DNA of 64,000 nt from Geosporobacter subterraneus DSM 17957. Lineage in GTDB: Bacteria > Bacillota > Clostridia > Peptostreptococcales > Thermotaleaceae. The position numbers and the translations under genes are program-made. Positions 1 to 8,490 of this stretch are shown in pieces (the stretch's first letter is position 1; every line of letters begins with the position of its first letter). The stretch spans positions 1-64,000 of the forward strand of contig NZ_FQZV01000013.1 in NCBI RefSeq assembly GCF_900142145.1, read 5' to 3'. The notes under the pieces were generated by a model. It worked only from the letters and a program-made list of their open reading frames with translations, made no database searches and was not told the DNA's origin.

Positions 1-146
1 AGCTTTTTAATTAGTTTAGGAAAACCAAGCTTATGGGCGAATTCCTTAATCAGAAGTAGGCCAGAATCAGAGGATAAATCCCCTCCTGCGAAATTAATTT
101 TAATTTTACTGTTGCTTTCTGAGTGAAGTGCACTTAGACTAGACAT
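1..146 (-). CDS. IS1380-family transposase, N-terminal fragment (cut by window edge)
   Basis: Forty-eight codons are visible, starting at ATG 146-144 behind a good AAAGGAG ribosome site and running off the left edge. The translation contains FAGGDLSSDSGLLLIKEF, which matches the conserved N-terminal block of IS1380-type DDE transposases as I know the family (I.F.GG.LSSDAGLLL). The rest of the gene, including the catalytic core, is outside the window, so intactness cannot be judged. The insertion sequence end should lie between the start codon and the terminator of the neighbouring transporter operon near position 366; I could not place its terminal repeat with confidence. Confidence 0.8.
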   Translation of the reverse strand, partial: MSSLSALHSESNSKIKINFAGGDLSSDSGLLLIKEFAHKLGFPKLIKK

Positions 147-218
147 AAGGGTTTCTCCTTTGTGAAATGTTAGTTGTGGTGACTTCATTTTAACAAAGTT
201 GAAACTCTTTTTCTATTG

Positions 219-249
219 TATTGGTTTCACTTTTTAAGTGAAACCAATA
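219..249. repeat. 12-bp perfect inverted repeat upstream of the transposase
   Basis: TATTGGTTTCAC and its complement GTGAAACCAATA are separated by 7 bases. It lies about 75 bases upstream of the transposase start. It could be part of the insertion sequence end, a hairpin that blocks transcription read-in to the transposase, or an operator. The rest of 147-365 shows no coding capacity. Confidence 0.5.
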
Positions 250-365
250 ATAATGCAAAACTACTGTAACTATGCGGCACGAAGCAATGCTGGATAAATT
301 ATGATGAATAATTCAGGTTAAATTATTGTTAAATAAAGCAAGTTCCACAATTTGTTTAAAGGCAC

Positions 366-391
366 AAAAAAGGCAGGATTTTGTCCTGCCT
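366..391 (-). terminator. Rho-independent terminator of the nucleoside transporter operon
   Basis: On the minus strand AGGCAGGA, a 5-base loop and TCCTGCCT are followed directly by a run of T. The hairpin overlaps the stop codon of the last permease gene and closes the operon. Confidence 0.85.
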
Positions 392-1349
392 ATCGATCTC
401 CTTTTTCATAGGGGATACCGTCTGCTGCCGGTGCTACAGCCTTGCCTACAAAGCCCATCAACACAATGAGGGTGATGATATATGGGATCATAGACAGCAA
501 ATTTGCAGATACCTGCAGTCCTACCTGTGGACTTCCTAAATATATCTGTATTCCTGTAGTCGCACCAAATAATAGGCAAGCAAGCATTGCTCCGTGGGGT
601 TTCCACTTGCCAAAAATCATTGCTGCCATTGCGATAAATCCTTGACCGGAAATCAACGTTGGTCTAAAGGAGGCGACGATAGCCATGCTTAATGACGCGC
701 CACCCAAGCCAGCTAAAATGCCTGATAGTATCACAGAAAAATATCTAACGCGATATACATTGACGCCAAGGGTGTCCGCAGCTTTCGGGTGTTCTCCTAC
801 TGCCCGTATACGGAGTCCAAGCTTTGTTTTGTACAGTACAAACCAGGATACAAATACAAGTATAAATGCAATATAAACAGAAGCGTATTGATTGAAAATA
901 ATGCCCGGTATACTACTTAAATCAAAAAACTGATTTAGCGGCCTCGGAAGCTTGGCATCCAAAGGAATGGGCGGTGTAGTAGTCGCGTTTTCAAAGAGTC
1001 TTCTCGATAGAAACAGCGCTAAGCCTGGTGCTAAAAAGTTTATAGCTATCCCAGACACAGTTTGATCTGCTTGAAAGGTAACTGACGCAACGGCATGAAG
1101 CAAACCAAACAATCCGCCTGCCAAGCCACCTATTAAAAAGCCTACCCATGGCACCCACCATAAATGACCGTAGCCTTCAGCCATAATATAAGTGGAAGCG
1201 GCTCCTGCAAAGGCGCCAATCGTCATCATACCTTCTATTCCTATATTAACCACTCCTGAATTTTCTGAGAAAACAGCTCCTAAAGCTCCATAGATCAGCG
1301 GTGTGGAATACATAAGGGTCGTAGCTAATATAAAGGCTAAGTCTCTCAT
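390..1349 (-). CDS. Nucleoside ABC transporter permease (NupQ/YufQ type)
   Basis: A 319-residue membrane protein of the BPD_transp_2 (branched-chain amino acid/ribose-type permease) family, with about eight to ten hydrophobic segments. The N-terminal block ENSGVVNIGIEGMM and the later EHPKAADTLGVNV loop are typical of permeases paired with BMP-family lipoproteins. It is the last gene of a four-gene operon, 3 bp after the preceding permease, and is followed by a terminator. The family imports purine nucleosides (guanosine and related substrates in Bacillus NupNOPQ). Substrate specificity here is inferred only from family and gene order. Start ATG 1349 has GGAGG 11 bases upstream. Confidence 0.9.
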   Translation of the reverse strand: MRDLAFILATTLMYSTPLIYGALGAVFSENSGVVNIGIEGMMTIGAFAGAASTYIMAEGYGHLWWVPWVGFLIGGLAGGLFGLLHAVASVTFQADQTVSGIAINFLAPGLALFLSRRLFENATTTPPIPLDAKLPRPLNQFFDLSSIPGIIFNQYASVYIAFILVFVSWFVLYKTKLGLRIRAVGEHPKAADTLGVNVYRVRYFSVILSGILAGLGGASLSMAIVASFRPTLISGQGFIAMAAMIFGKWKPHGAMLACLLFGATTGIQIYLGSPQVGLQVSANLLSMIPYIITLIVLMGFVGKAVAPAADGIPYEKGDR

Positions 1350-1352
1350 GGT

Positions 1353-2450
1353 TTATTGAACCTCCTTTTGGAGTTTTTTTCGATTGAATAGGACCAATAC
1401 GTATCTAAAAATCCTGTAGGTAGCAACAAAGAAGATGATAGAACCAATTACAATATTGATTACTTCAGTTGGTACTCCAATGGTTTGCATCTTGCTGCCC
1501 CCATAGGTCAATCCCCCAAATAGAAAAGCCGATAATATAACTCCAAAAGGATTGTTGTTTCCAATCAAAGCAACGGCTATACCGTTAAATCCATAACCTT
1601 CCATGGCAGCTAAAACGGAGACTCTAAAAGAAACACCCATTACATGCATGGCACCTGCTGCTCCAGCCAATGCACCGGCAATGGCCATAGATAACATGAT
1701 ACTTCGATTTACGTTGATTCCACCATATTCGGCAGCATCCTTATTATAACCTACAGCTCTTAATTCATAACCAATCGTAGTTTTAAATAGAAGATAATAA
1801 ATAACAGCTGTGATTACAAGTGCTATAACAATTCCCCAGTTAACCTTTGTAGCGGGGCCAAGTACTTCCCGCATCCAGGGTATAGAGATACGTGCACTTT
1901 CATGAATATCAAAAGATGCTTCCGTTCCCGGTCTCTTAAAGCCTGGCTGATTGATAATATAATTCATGAAATAGAGGGCGATCCAATTGAGCATAATCGA
2001 TGCAATTACTTCGTGGATACCAAACTTAGACTTCAAAAAACCGACGATACCTCCCCATGTAGCAGCTGCCAATATTGAGCCACACAGTACAATAGGTACA
2101 TGGAGAATAGCTGGAAGCTCTAAAAAATAACCCAGCAATGCAGCAGTCAGGGCCCCAATAATGAATTGACCTTCAGCTCCAATATTGAATAGCCCTGTCC
2201 GGAAGGCAAATGCCACCGACAGACCCGTTAATATAAGCGGTGTTGCTCTGATTACAGTCCAGGCAATATATCTTGGCTGAGAAAAAATCCCCTCTAACAT
2301 CAGTCTGTAAGCCTCAAGGGGATTATACCCCGACAGAGTAATAATCAGTGCACCTACCAAAAGACCCATAACGATGGACAATAAGGTTAGTATCAATGTT
2401 TCGTTGATTAAAAAACTCTTTAATTTTTCTTTTTTACTGTTCACTTCCAT
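1353..2450 (-). CDS. Nucleoside ABC transporter permease (NupP/YufP type)
   Basis: A 365-residue permease, longer at the N terminus than its partner, with about ten membrane segments. Recognisable blocks are TGLSVAFAFRTGLFNIGAEGQF and the RAVGYNKDAAEYGGINV loop, which is the EAA-like contact for the ATPase. The start is taken as ATG 2450, behind GGGGGTGG with 5-base spacing; the GTG three codons earlier lies inside that ribosome site. The gene overlaps the end of the ATPase gene by 17 bp and is followed after 3 bp by the second permease, so translation is probably coupled. The two permeases form the heteromeric channel of the transporter. Confidence 0.9.
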   Translation of the reverse strand: MEVNSKKEKLKSFLINETLILTLLSIVMGLLVGALIITLSGYNPLEAYRLMLEGIFSQPRYIAWTVIRATPLILTGLSVAFAFRTGLFNIGAEGQFIIGALTAALLGYFLELPAILHVPIVLCGSILAAATWGGIVGFLKSKFGIHEVIASIMLNWIALYFMNYIINQPGFKRPGTEASFDIHESARISIPWMREVLGPATKVNWGIVIALVITAVIYYLLFKTTIGYELRAVGYNKDAAEYGGINVNRSIMLSMAIAGALAGAAGAMHVMGVSFRVSVLAAMEGYGFNGIAVALIGNNNPFGVILSAFLFGGLTYGGSKMQTIGVPTEVINIVIGSIIFFVATYRIFRYVLVLFNRKKLQKEVQ

Positions 2451-3990
2451 TATGTCCACCCCCTGCCATCATCAGTCCCAGCTCATTCTCATTGGTATCT
2501 TTCGCATTGACCATACCAACAATTTTACCCTCGTAAATTACAGCTATATTGTCAGAAACGCTCATTACTTCGTCCAGTTCAAAGGATACCAGCAGAACCG
2601 CCTTATTCTTGTCCCGCTGATCCACAAGAGAGCGGTGTACAAATTCAATTGCCCCTACATCTAAGCCCCGGGTTGGCTGAGCAGCAATCAGCAGATCCGG
2701 ATCATTGGTAACCTCTCTTGCAATAATTACCTTTTGCTGATTTCCACCGGACAGAGAGCGCGCTTTCAGATCTTTGTTCCGCGGCCTCACATCAAATTTT
2801 TCCATTAATTCTTCAGTAAAGGAAAAAATCTGAGGAAAATTAAGCCTTATTCCATTTGAAAAAGGTTCCTTTCGATAGTTTTCCAATACCATGTTCTCAG
2901 CAATGGTATAATCTAAAACCAAGCCATGTTTTTGTCGATCCTCTGGGATATTACACACCCCTGATTCAAAAACTTCCCTTGGTGTTTTATTGGTGATATC
3001 TTTTCCGTTGATGAATATCCTTCCACTTTTAATTTTTCTCAATCCCGTAATCGCCTCGATCAATTCGGTCTGGCCATTTCCGTCAACCCCTGCGATCCCT
3101 AAGATTTCACCGGCACGGACCTCAAGATTAAGTCCTTTCACCGCTTCCTGTTTTCGATTGTCTTCAACCACAAGATTTTCTATCTTGAGCACCACATCTT
3201 CTGCCTGTCGTTCTTCTTTATAAACTTCAAAGCTGACTTCTCTACCAACCATCATGGAAGCCAATTCATTTTCTGTAGTAGATCTAACCTCAACCGTATC
3301 AATACGCTTTCCTCGTCGTATGATGGTGCAATAATCAGCCGCTGCCTTGATTTCCTTTAATTTATGGGTAATCAATATAATAGATTTTCCCTGTTCCGTA
3401 AGATTATGCATAATGGCAATAAGCTCTTTGATTTCTTGTGGTGTCAAAACAGCTGTGGGCTCGTCTAGTATCAAGATATCGGCACCGCGGTAAAGGGCCT
3501 TTAGGATTTCTACTCTTTGCTGCATGCCGACAGTAATATCCTGAATTTTCGCCTCCGGATCAACCTGAAGGCCATATTTTTCTGAAATTTGCCGTACATC
3601 ATCTATCGCTTTGCTCATATTGATTCGATTGAATCCCAGTGTGGGTTCCATTCCTAGGATAATGTTTTCAGCCACCGTAAAGGGCTTCACCAGCATAAAA
3701 TGTTGGTGTACCATTCCTACACCATGGGCAATGGACACATTAGGATTTTTTACTTCAACCTTCTTACCTTTAATCCATATTTCTCCGCTATTGGGCGTAT
3801 ATAGACCATAGAGGATATTCATTAAGGTAGACTTTCCAGCCCCATTTTCTCCGAGTAAGGCATGGATTTCTCCTTTATGTACCTTGAGGTTGATGTGGTC
3901 ATTTGCTACAAAGTCACCAAATTTTTTTACAATATCCTTCATTTCAATCATAGGTGTATCGAAATCGATATTTCTCTGACGGGTATTCAA
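2434..3990 (-). CDS. Nucleoside ABC transporter ATP-binding protein, two ABC domains (NupO/YufO type)
   Basis: A 518-residue double-domain ATPase of the sugar/nucleoside importer type. The first domain has Walker A GENGAGKST near residue 47, a Q-loop, signature VGMQQRVEI and Walker B ILILDEPTAVL. The second has a degenerate Walker A (GVDGNGQTE) but a canonical LSGGNQQK signature, as is usual in this subfamily where one site is hydrolysis-deficient. The start is a TTG codon with AGGAGG seven bases upstream. The gene is separated from its lipoprotein partner gene by a 194-bp inserted element, so the two may no longer be on a single efficient transcript. Confidence 0.92.
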   Translation of the reverse strand: MNTRQRNIDFDTPMIEMKDIVKKFGDFVANDHINLKVHKGEIHALLGENGAGKSTLMNILYGLYTPNSGEIWIKGKKVEVKNPNVSIAHGVGMVHQHFMLVKPFTVAENIILGMEPTLGFNRINMSKAIDDVRQISEKYGLQVDPEAKIQDITVGMQQRVEILKALYRGADILILDEPTAVLTPQEIKELIAIMHNLTEQGKSIILITHKLKEIKAAADYCTIIRRGKRIDTVEVRSTTENELASMMVGREVSFEVYKEERQAEDVVLKIENLVVEDNRKQEAVKGLNLEVRAGEILGIAGVDGNGQTELIEAITGLRKIKSGRIFINGKDITNKTPREVFESGVCNIPEDRQKHGLVLDYTIAENMVLENYRKEPFSNGIRLNFPQIFSFTEELMEKFDVRPRNKDLKARSLSGGNQQKVIIAREVTNDPDLLIAAQPTRGLDVGAIEFVHRSLVDQRDKNKAVLLVSFELDEVMSVSDNIAVIYEGKIVGMVNAKDTNENELGLMMAGGGHNGSEQ

Positions 3991-4036
3991 AAGGATACCT
4001 CCTAACTACTGTGAAATAATAATTTGCATTTATTAT

Positions 4037-4230
4037 CATAGGCGTCAACTTAACCCATAATTTGTCATCCTGAGCGGAGTAAAACGGAGTCGAAGGATCT
4101 TTAAGCTAGATGATATATTCTGATAATCAAAAGTAATCTTGCGTATGTTCCATAAGATTCTTCGCTAACGCTCAGAATGACATGCTTCTAAGGTTTATTT
4201 GGAAATATTTAGATTAAGTTGACGCCTATG
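4037..4230. mobile_element. 194-bp miniature inverted-repeat element, copy 1
   Basis: The ends are CATAGGCGTCAACTTAA and its exact complement (17 bp). The element is flanked by a perfect 10-bp duplication, CATTTATTAT, at 4027-4036 and 4231-4240. It has no reading frame of use. Inside, TCATCCTGAGCG...CGAAGGATCT and AGATTCTTCG...CGCTCAGAATGA are imperfect complements, so the element can fold into a long hairpin. An inverted copy about 96% identical lies at 18852-19045. The terminal sequence resembles what I recall of IS231/IS4-group ends (CAT...TCAACTTAA), a group with 10-12 bp duplications, which suggests mobilisation in trans by such a transposase. Confidence 0.92.
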
Positions 4231-4318
4231 CATTTATTATTATACTAAACTTGCCAAATCATAACAACAGCTTATTCAAAGGTTACAAAATCTACTTATT
4301 TTCATATTGAAAACATAA

Positions 4319-4340
4319 GCCCAGAACATACGTCCTGGGC
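4319..4340 (-). terminator. Hairpin after the nucleoside-binding lipoprotein gene
   Basis: GCCCAG and CTGGGC form a hairpin about 15 bases past the lipoprotein stop codon. The T-tract is weak (TTATGTTTT), so partial read-through to the ATPase gene is plausible. This arrangement often makes the binding protein more abundant than the membrane parts. Confidence 0.5.
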
Positions 4341-4355
4341 CTAAATATTCAGCTA

Positions 4356-5390
4356 TTATTGAGCTTCAAATTCTGCTTTGCTTTGTGGAACTTTGATTTC
4401 TCCACTAATAATTTTCGCCTTTAAGCTTTCAACTTCTGCTAAGATGTCTGCTGGAACATGCTTATCAGAAGTAGGAGCAATGTCAACGCCGCCTTCCGCT
4501 AAACCGTAAACAACAGTTGATCCGCCTGGGAAGTTGCCATTCTTTAACTCTTTAGCAATATTAAACATTGCATTGTCAACACGCTTCATAGCTGAAGTGA
4601 TTACGTGATCCGGTGCATCTGCATTTTGATCCTTGTCAACACCAATCGCATATTTGTTTTGCTCTCTGGCTACTTCGATCATACCATTACCTGTATCTCC
4701 AGCAGCATGGAAGATGATATCTGCTCCTTGCTGGTACATACCTTCTGCAATACTTCTACCGATTGCAGGCTTGTCAAAAGCATTTGCATACTGCTCTAGA
4801 ACTTCTACGTCAGGGTTTGCATATTTCACGCCAGCTTTAAAACCATAGTGGAATCTGTGGATTACGTCAAAGTCCATACCGCCAATGAAACCAACTTTAT
4901 TCGTCTTTGTCATTTTACCAGCAATATATCCAACAAGGAAAGATGCCTCTTGCTCCTTAAATACAACTCCAACTAGGTTCGCAGGTGTATCTGCATATGC
5001 ATAGTCAATAATCGCAAATTTTTGGTCTGGATAGTTCTTAGCAGCTTCTTCGATCGTATTTCCCATTAAGAAACCGATACCCCATACCAGATCATTTGCT
5101 TGATCTACTAATGTTTCGATGTTTGTCTCATAGTCTGCCTCTTGCTTAGACTCTAAGTAGTTAATCTCAACGCCTAACTCATTCTTTGCCCTTTGCAGTC
5201 CTTCCCAAGCAGATTGGTTAAAGGAACGGTCATTTACACCACCTACGTCGGTTACCATTGCAATCTTCACCGCTGTTTCAGCAGGTGCTGGTGTTTCTCC
5301 TTGTGGTGCTGGTGCCTTTGGCGCACAACCGGCAAGTAAGCCTAAAACAAGCACCATTGCTAAGAATACTGACATTCTTTTTCTTAACAT
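4356..5390 (-). CDS. BMP-family nucleoside-binding lipoprotein
   Basis: A 344-residue extracytoplasmic solute-binding protein. The N terminus is a lipoprotein signal: MLRKR, a hydrophobic stretch, then lipobox LLAGC with the lipidated Cys at residue 22, followed by an Ala/Pro-rich linker. The body has the BMP fold signatures DVGGVNDRSFNQSAWEG and HAAGDTGNGM. ATG 5390 has GAGGAGG upstream. The family binds purine nucleosides (PnrA, NupN). It is the first gene of the transporter operon and is separated from the ATPase by 365 bp that contain a weak terminator and the miniature element. Confidence 0.92.
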   Translation of the reverse strand: MLRKRMSVFLAMVLVLGLLAGCAPKAPAPQGETPAPAETAVKIAMVTDVGGVNDRSFNQSAWEGLQRAKNELGVEINYLESKQEADYETNIETLVDQANDLVWGIGFLMGNTIEEAAKNYPDQKFAIIDYAYADTPANLVGVVFKEQEASFLVGYIAGKMTKTNKVGFIGGMDFDVIHRFHYGFKAGVKYANPDVEVLEQYANAFDKPAIGRSIAEGMYQQGADIIFHAAGDTGNGMIEVAREQNKYAIGVDKDQNADAPDHVITSAMKRVDNAMFNIAKELKNGNFPGGSTVVYGLAEGGVDIAPTSDKHVPADILAEVESLKAKIISGEIKVPQSKAEFEAQ

Positions 5391-5523
5391 CTAAGATTCC
5401 TCCTCATATTTTTTTGTCTTCCCCTAGACATTAGCTTTATAATATTCTATATCCTTTTGCTAAAATCCTTCTATAATTCTATTTTTTTCTATTTAATTTT
5501 AAACATGTATCTGTAAAAGAAAA

Positions 5524-5543
5524 GCTCCAGCCTAAACTGGAGC
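5524..5543 (-). terminator. Terminator after grdD, end of the glycine reductase operon
   Basis: On the minus strand GCTCCAG, a 6-base loop and CTGGAGC are followed by TTTTCTTTT. It sits just past the grdD stop codon. Confidence 0.85.
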
Positions 5544-5550
5544 CTGTACA

Positions 5551-6741
5551 CTAACAGATGTCGCCTTCCTGTGCAACAAAATTTGCCTTCCCTAACACCT
5601 GCATGGCTGCTTGCAGTCTCTCTTCAGAAACCATAACAATGGGTCCTGTGCAGCCCATACCGCTTTCTGCATAGATGCCGGCTTTCCATAATGCTTTCAC
5701 TGCATCCTCTAAATCCATTATATCGATTCCGGAAATAGATCCAGTCACCACTTCCTTTGGTGGTGCTGTGATCTCGCCTTCATCCTCTTGAGCTGCTTTT
5801 TTGGTATCCTTTGTCAAGCTCTTTAGGATCTCATCCAGCTTTGCTGCTTTTGCTTTTTTAAATTCTCTGTCGGCAACCTCTGCCAGATTGCCCTTTGCCA
5901 ATCCTGCTGCATATTTGATGGCATTGGCTACTACCGGTACTCCCGATGCTCTGGATAATATCAGGATTACCCTCTTGTAGTCTTCCCCTATACCGGGACC
6001 ATAGCCATAGCCTAAGGACTCATAGCTTCCTCCTGTAGTATAGGATGAGAAGACTTTCATCATGATATTTCCGGTTAATGTATCGCTTACCATGACGTCT
6101 ACAGTTCCTGCTAAAAGGTCATTGCCTCTCATAACCGCACCACCGTCTGAGCGTACGGACTCTGAGAAGTTTACAGGATAGCCGTTGGCATTTAATTCTT
6201 TTAGAGCCTTTTCTGTCTGTCTTGCCCCATCTAGGTTTAGGATGCCTACGGTTGGGTTCTCAATGCCCATAGCTTTTGCAGTGATGATCCCGTAAATCGC
6301 ATTTTTTACCATGGCTTCTACTCTATGGGCAGAGGAGGTGCCTGTGGTGGTAGCTAAGAACATTTCTCTGCCCATTCCCGGTGTGATTACTTTGCCAACG
6401 GTTGAAACACCGATGGGGAAGTTGTAGTGCATGGTTACGCAGGCTTTAATATATCCGCTGTCTAAAAGTTCTTCCATCTTTTTATGCATTTCTTCTTCGT
6501 TGTTGGCCTCTACGATTTCTAAGTGGGTGTCCACCTTAGGGCCAATGAGTACGATATCAAAGTCTGCACCGGATTTGGCTGCCAGCTCTGCCCCTTTTAC
6601 CAGGTTATCTACCCCATGCTCGCTGCCCAAGGTGGTAAGGCCTACTTTTATTTTTGCGCCAAACTGACCTGTCTCAATGGCATCAGCGATATCCATAAAT
6701 ACTTTTCCAATCATCTGTTTTACAGATTTGTTTTCGGTCAT
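5551..6741 (-). CDS. grdD: Glycine reductase component C, subunit alpha (GrdD)
   Basis: A 396-residue protein of the PlsX/phosphotransacetylase-like superfamily. Component C takes the Se-carboxymethyl group on GrdA and, with GrdC, forms an acetyl thioester that is split by phosphate to acetyl phosphate; GrdD carries the phosphate-transfer role. Visible features are the glycine-rich YESLGYGYGPGIGEDYKRVI block and a C-terminal GMGCTGPIVMVSEE block with a conserved Cys. The start is chosen as ATG 6741, eight bases after AGGAG; upstream GTG and ATG codons are too close to the ribosome site. It overlaps the grdC stop region and ends the operon. Confidence 0.93.
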   Translation of the reverse strand: MTENKSVKQMIGKVFMDIADAIETGQFGAKIKVGLTTLGSEHGVDNLVKGAELAAKSGADFDIVLIGPKVDTHLEIVEANNEEEMHKKMEELLDSGYIKACVTMHYNFPIGVSTVGKVITPGMGREMFLATTTGTSSAHRVEAMVKNAIYGIITAKAMGIENPTVGILNLDGARQTEKALKELNANGYPVNFSESVRSDGGAVMRGNDLLAGTVDVMVSDTLTGNIMMKVFSSYTTGGSYESLGYGYGPGIGEDYKRVILILSRASGVPVVANAIKYAAGLAKGNLAEVADREFKKAKAAKLDEILKSLTKDTKKAAQEDEGEITAPPKEVVTGSISGIDIMDLEDAVKALWKAGIYAESGMGCTGPIVMVSEERLQAAMQVLGKANFVAQEGDIC

Positions 6742-6752
6742 TGTCATCACTC

Positions 6753-8294
6753 CTATTCTCCTAAAAGATGTGATGCAAAGTCTCTCATTGCTTCTGCGAT
6801 GAAGCTCTTCACCTGCTCTTGTGATACTGCAGTATCCTTTGTCTCTACTTTTCCAGTATTTCTTTCCATTACGATGGATACGCCGTCAAACTGGTTGGTC
6901 ATACGGCCTAGGAATAAGCTTCCCTTCCCTACGATCATAGCCCGGTTTAGGCTTCCTTCCGTTAGGTCTTCTCTGGCAAAGCCAACATAGGGTACTCCGG
7001 AAGGAATATGGCCTTGGGTTGGCGCCCATCCCGGCATGCCGTGTTTTTCTACGAAGGTTGCCAGGTCTTTTCGATCCAGTTCATTTCGCTTTACCCCTAG
7101 GGCTGCAATCATTTTATAGTTTGCTTCCGGAACATCCCCTGCTCCCGCAGGCTTTGTAACATCAGGATTTTGCATTTCTACGGAATATTTATCGATGTCT
7201 GTAATTTTTAATCCGCCTTTATCCAGGGGTGCAGCAACGAGGGATGTGATGACTGCCTGGGGGGAGGAGCCGGTTCCTACGGTGTGTCTTCCCACAAGGT
7301 CTGTGCGCAGTACTGGGTTTACACCATCATTCTTGCTCACTAAAACTGCAAATCCTCCTAGGGTATCCTCCAGGATCGGCATGCCTTTTTTCACATGGTC
7401 TTTTCCATTCATCCCCAGCTTCGCTGTTGCACCGCCGGCTACGAGTACTACATTGTTGTAGACGCCTGATTGCACAAGGGCCGCTGCCTGAATCAATGCA
7501 TGGGTCGGCGCTGCACAGAAGCCTCTTGTATCAGAGCCTGTAGCATTGACTGCTCCCACTACTTCTGCGATGGCTTTTGCAAAGTTGCCGCCGCCTCTTT
7601 GGTTCATGTCACCGCAGGCTTCTTCTGAGCATTCGATCACATAGTCAATATCTTTTATGTCAATGTTATTCTTTGCAATCAAGTGTTTAAAGGCCAAAAC
7701 GCCGGAGGCTTTTACCACAAGATTTTCAAAGAGCACATGGGCATTTAAGTTTGGATCAATATCATGGGCTCTTTTTACGCAGCCTACCAGCTTCCCTTCA
7801 TGATAAAGGGCCTCAGCATGCTGCTCCTTAACAAACTTTTCGATTTCAGAAAGGTCTTCCCCTTCCTTTAGATTGACCAGTTCTTCATCGGTAAATAAGG
7901 GATGCTTGGCCAGCTTCTCCTTGACTGAAGCTGTAAACCCTCTATCCAGCTTTACCAGGTCAAATGCATCAGACATTTTCATCATACCGATAAACTCATC
8001 CTGCGGCATGATTTCCCCAAACTTTCCAAACCGATTCGCATTGGCTACGTCCTTATCATACCAAGGCATTTCATAATGTCTTAGTTCTTCCGGTGTTAGG
8101 TTGCCAATATAAACCTGATTGGGTGCATAGTTGATTACCTGTTCAAAGGATCTTGTATGCTCAGGAACCTTTTTAAGATAATCTGAATCAGGATTGGTAT
8201 GTCTTTCTGTGGTTTGTGTTGTACCATTATGGAGAATCATATCAGGGGTATATATTAAAACATATCCTGCACCCCTTACTACTGCATAACTCAT
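6753..8294 (-). CDS. grdC: Glycine reductase component C, subunit beta (GrdC)
   Basis: A 513-residue thiolase-fold protein related to FabH-type ketoacyl synthases. The likely active-site Cys sits in TRGFCAAPTHALIQAA near residue 260; it accepts the acetyl group as a thioester from the selenoprotein GrdA. Other blocks are ECSEEACGDMNQRGGGNFAKAI and the C-terminal QGHIPSGVPYVGFA. Start ATG 8294 follows GGAGG by eight bases; the GTG three codons upstream is within the ribosome site. A 190-bp spacer containing a perfect 15-bp hairpin separates it from grdB, unlike the tight junctions elsewhere in the operon. Confidence 0.93.
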   Translation of the reverse strand: MSYAVVRGAGYVLIYTPDMILHNGTTQTTERHTNPDSDYLKKVPEHTRSFEQVINYAPNQVYIGNLTPEELRHYEMPWYDKDVANANRFGKFGEIMPQDEFIGMMKMSDAFDLVKLDRGFTASVKEKLAKHPLFTDEELVNLKEGEDLSEIEKFVKEQHAEALYHEGKLVGCVKRAHDIDPNLNAHVLFENLVVKASGVLAFKHLIAKNNIDIKDIDYVIECSEEACGDMNQRGGGNFAKAIAEVVGAVNATGSDTRGFCAAPTHALIQAAALVQSGVYNNVVLVAGGATAKLGMNGKDHVKKGMPILEDTLGGFAVLVSKNDGVNPVLRTDLVGRHTVGTGSSPQAVITSLVAAPLDKGGLKITDIDKYSVEMQNPDVTKPAGAGDVPEANYKMIAALGVKRNELDRKDLATFVEKHGMPGWAPTQGHIPSGVPYVGFAREDLTEGSLNRAMIVGKGSLFLGRMTNQFDGVSIVMERNTGKVETKDTAVSQEQVKSFIAEAMRDFASHLLGE

Positions 8295-8410
8295 ATCCTT
8301 CACCTCCGCATAATATAAAAGGTTAATTTGCTGTAAGCATATCCTTGCAGCTCGCAGCTGCAGACCATATGAAGTTTTAATAATATATTTTAAAGAAGAA
8401 TGCAGCTTTT

Positions 8411-8446
8411 AAATAAATGGGTGATGAAAATATCACCCATTTATTT
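8411..8446 (-). other. Perfect 15-bp hairpin in the grdB-grdC spacer
   Basis: AAATAAATGGGTGAT and its exact complement are separated by six bases. No T-tract follows on either strand, so it is not a normal terminator. Two related GC-rich segments, each close to GCAGCT..CAGCTGCAGA, lie on either side (8345-8364 and 8457-8476). The 190-bp spacer has no coding potential. A role in mRNA processing, stability or setting the ratio of component B to component C is an inference. Confidence 0.6.
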
Positions 8447-8490
8447 GATAGTCTTAGCAGCTGCCAGCTGCAGAAGCAACTGGCTTGCAA

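Noticed and set aside
8411-8446. Terminator between grdB and grdC
   Set aside because: The hairpin is strong but has no T-tract on either strand, so it is listed as a structural element instead.
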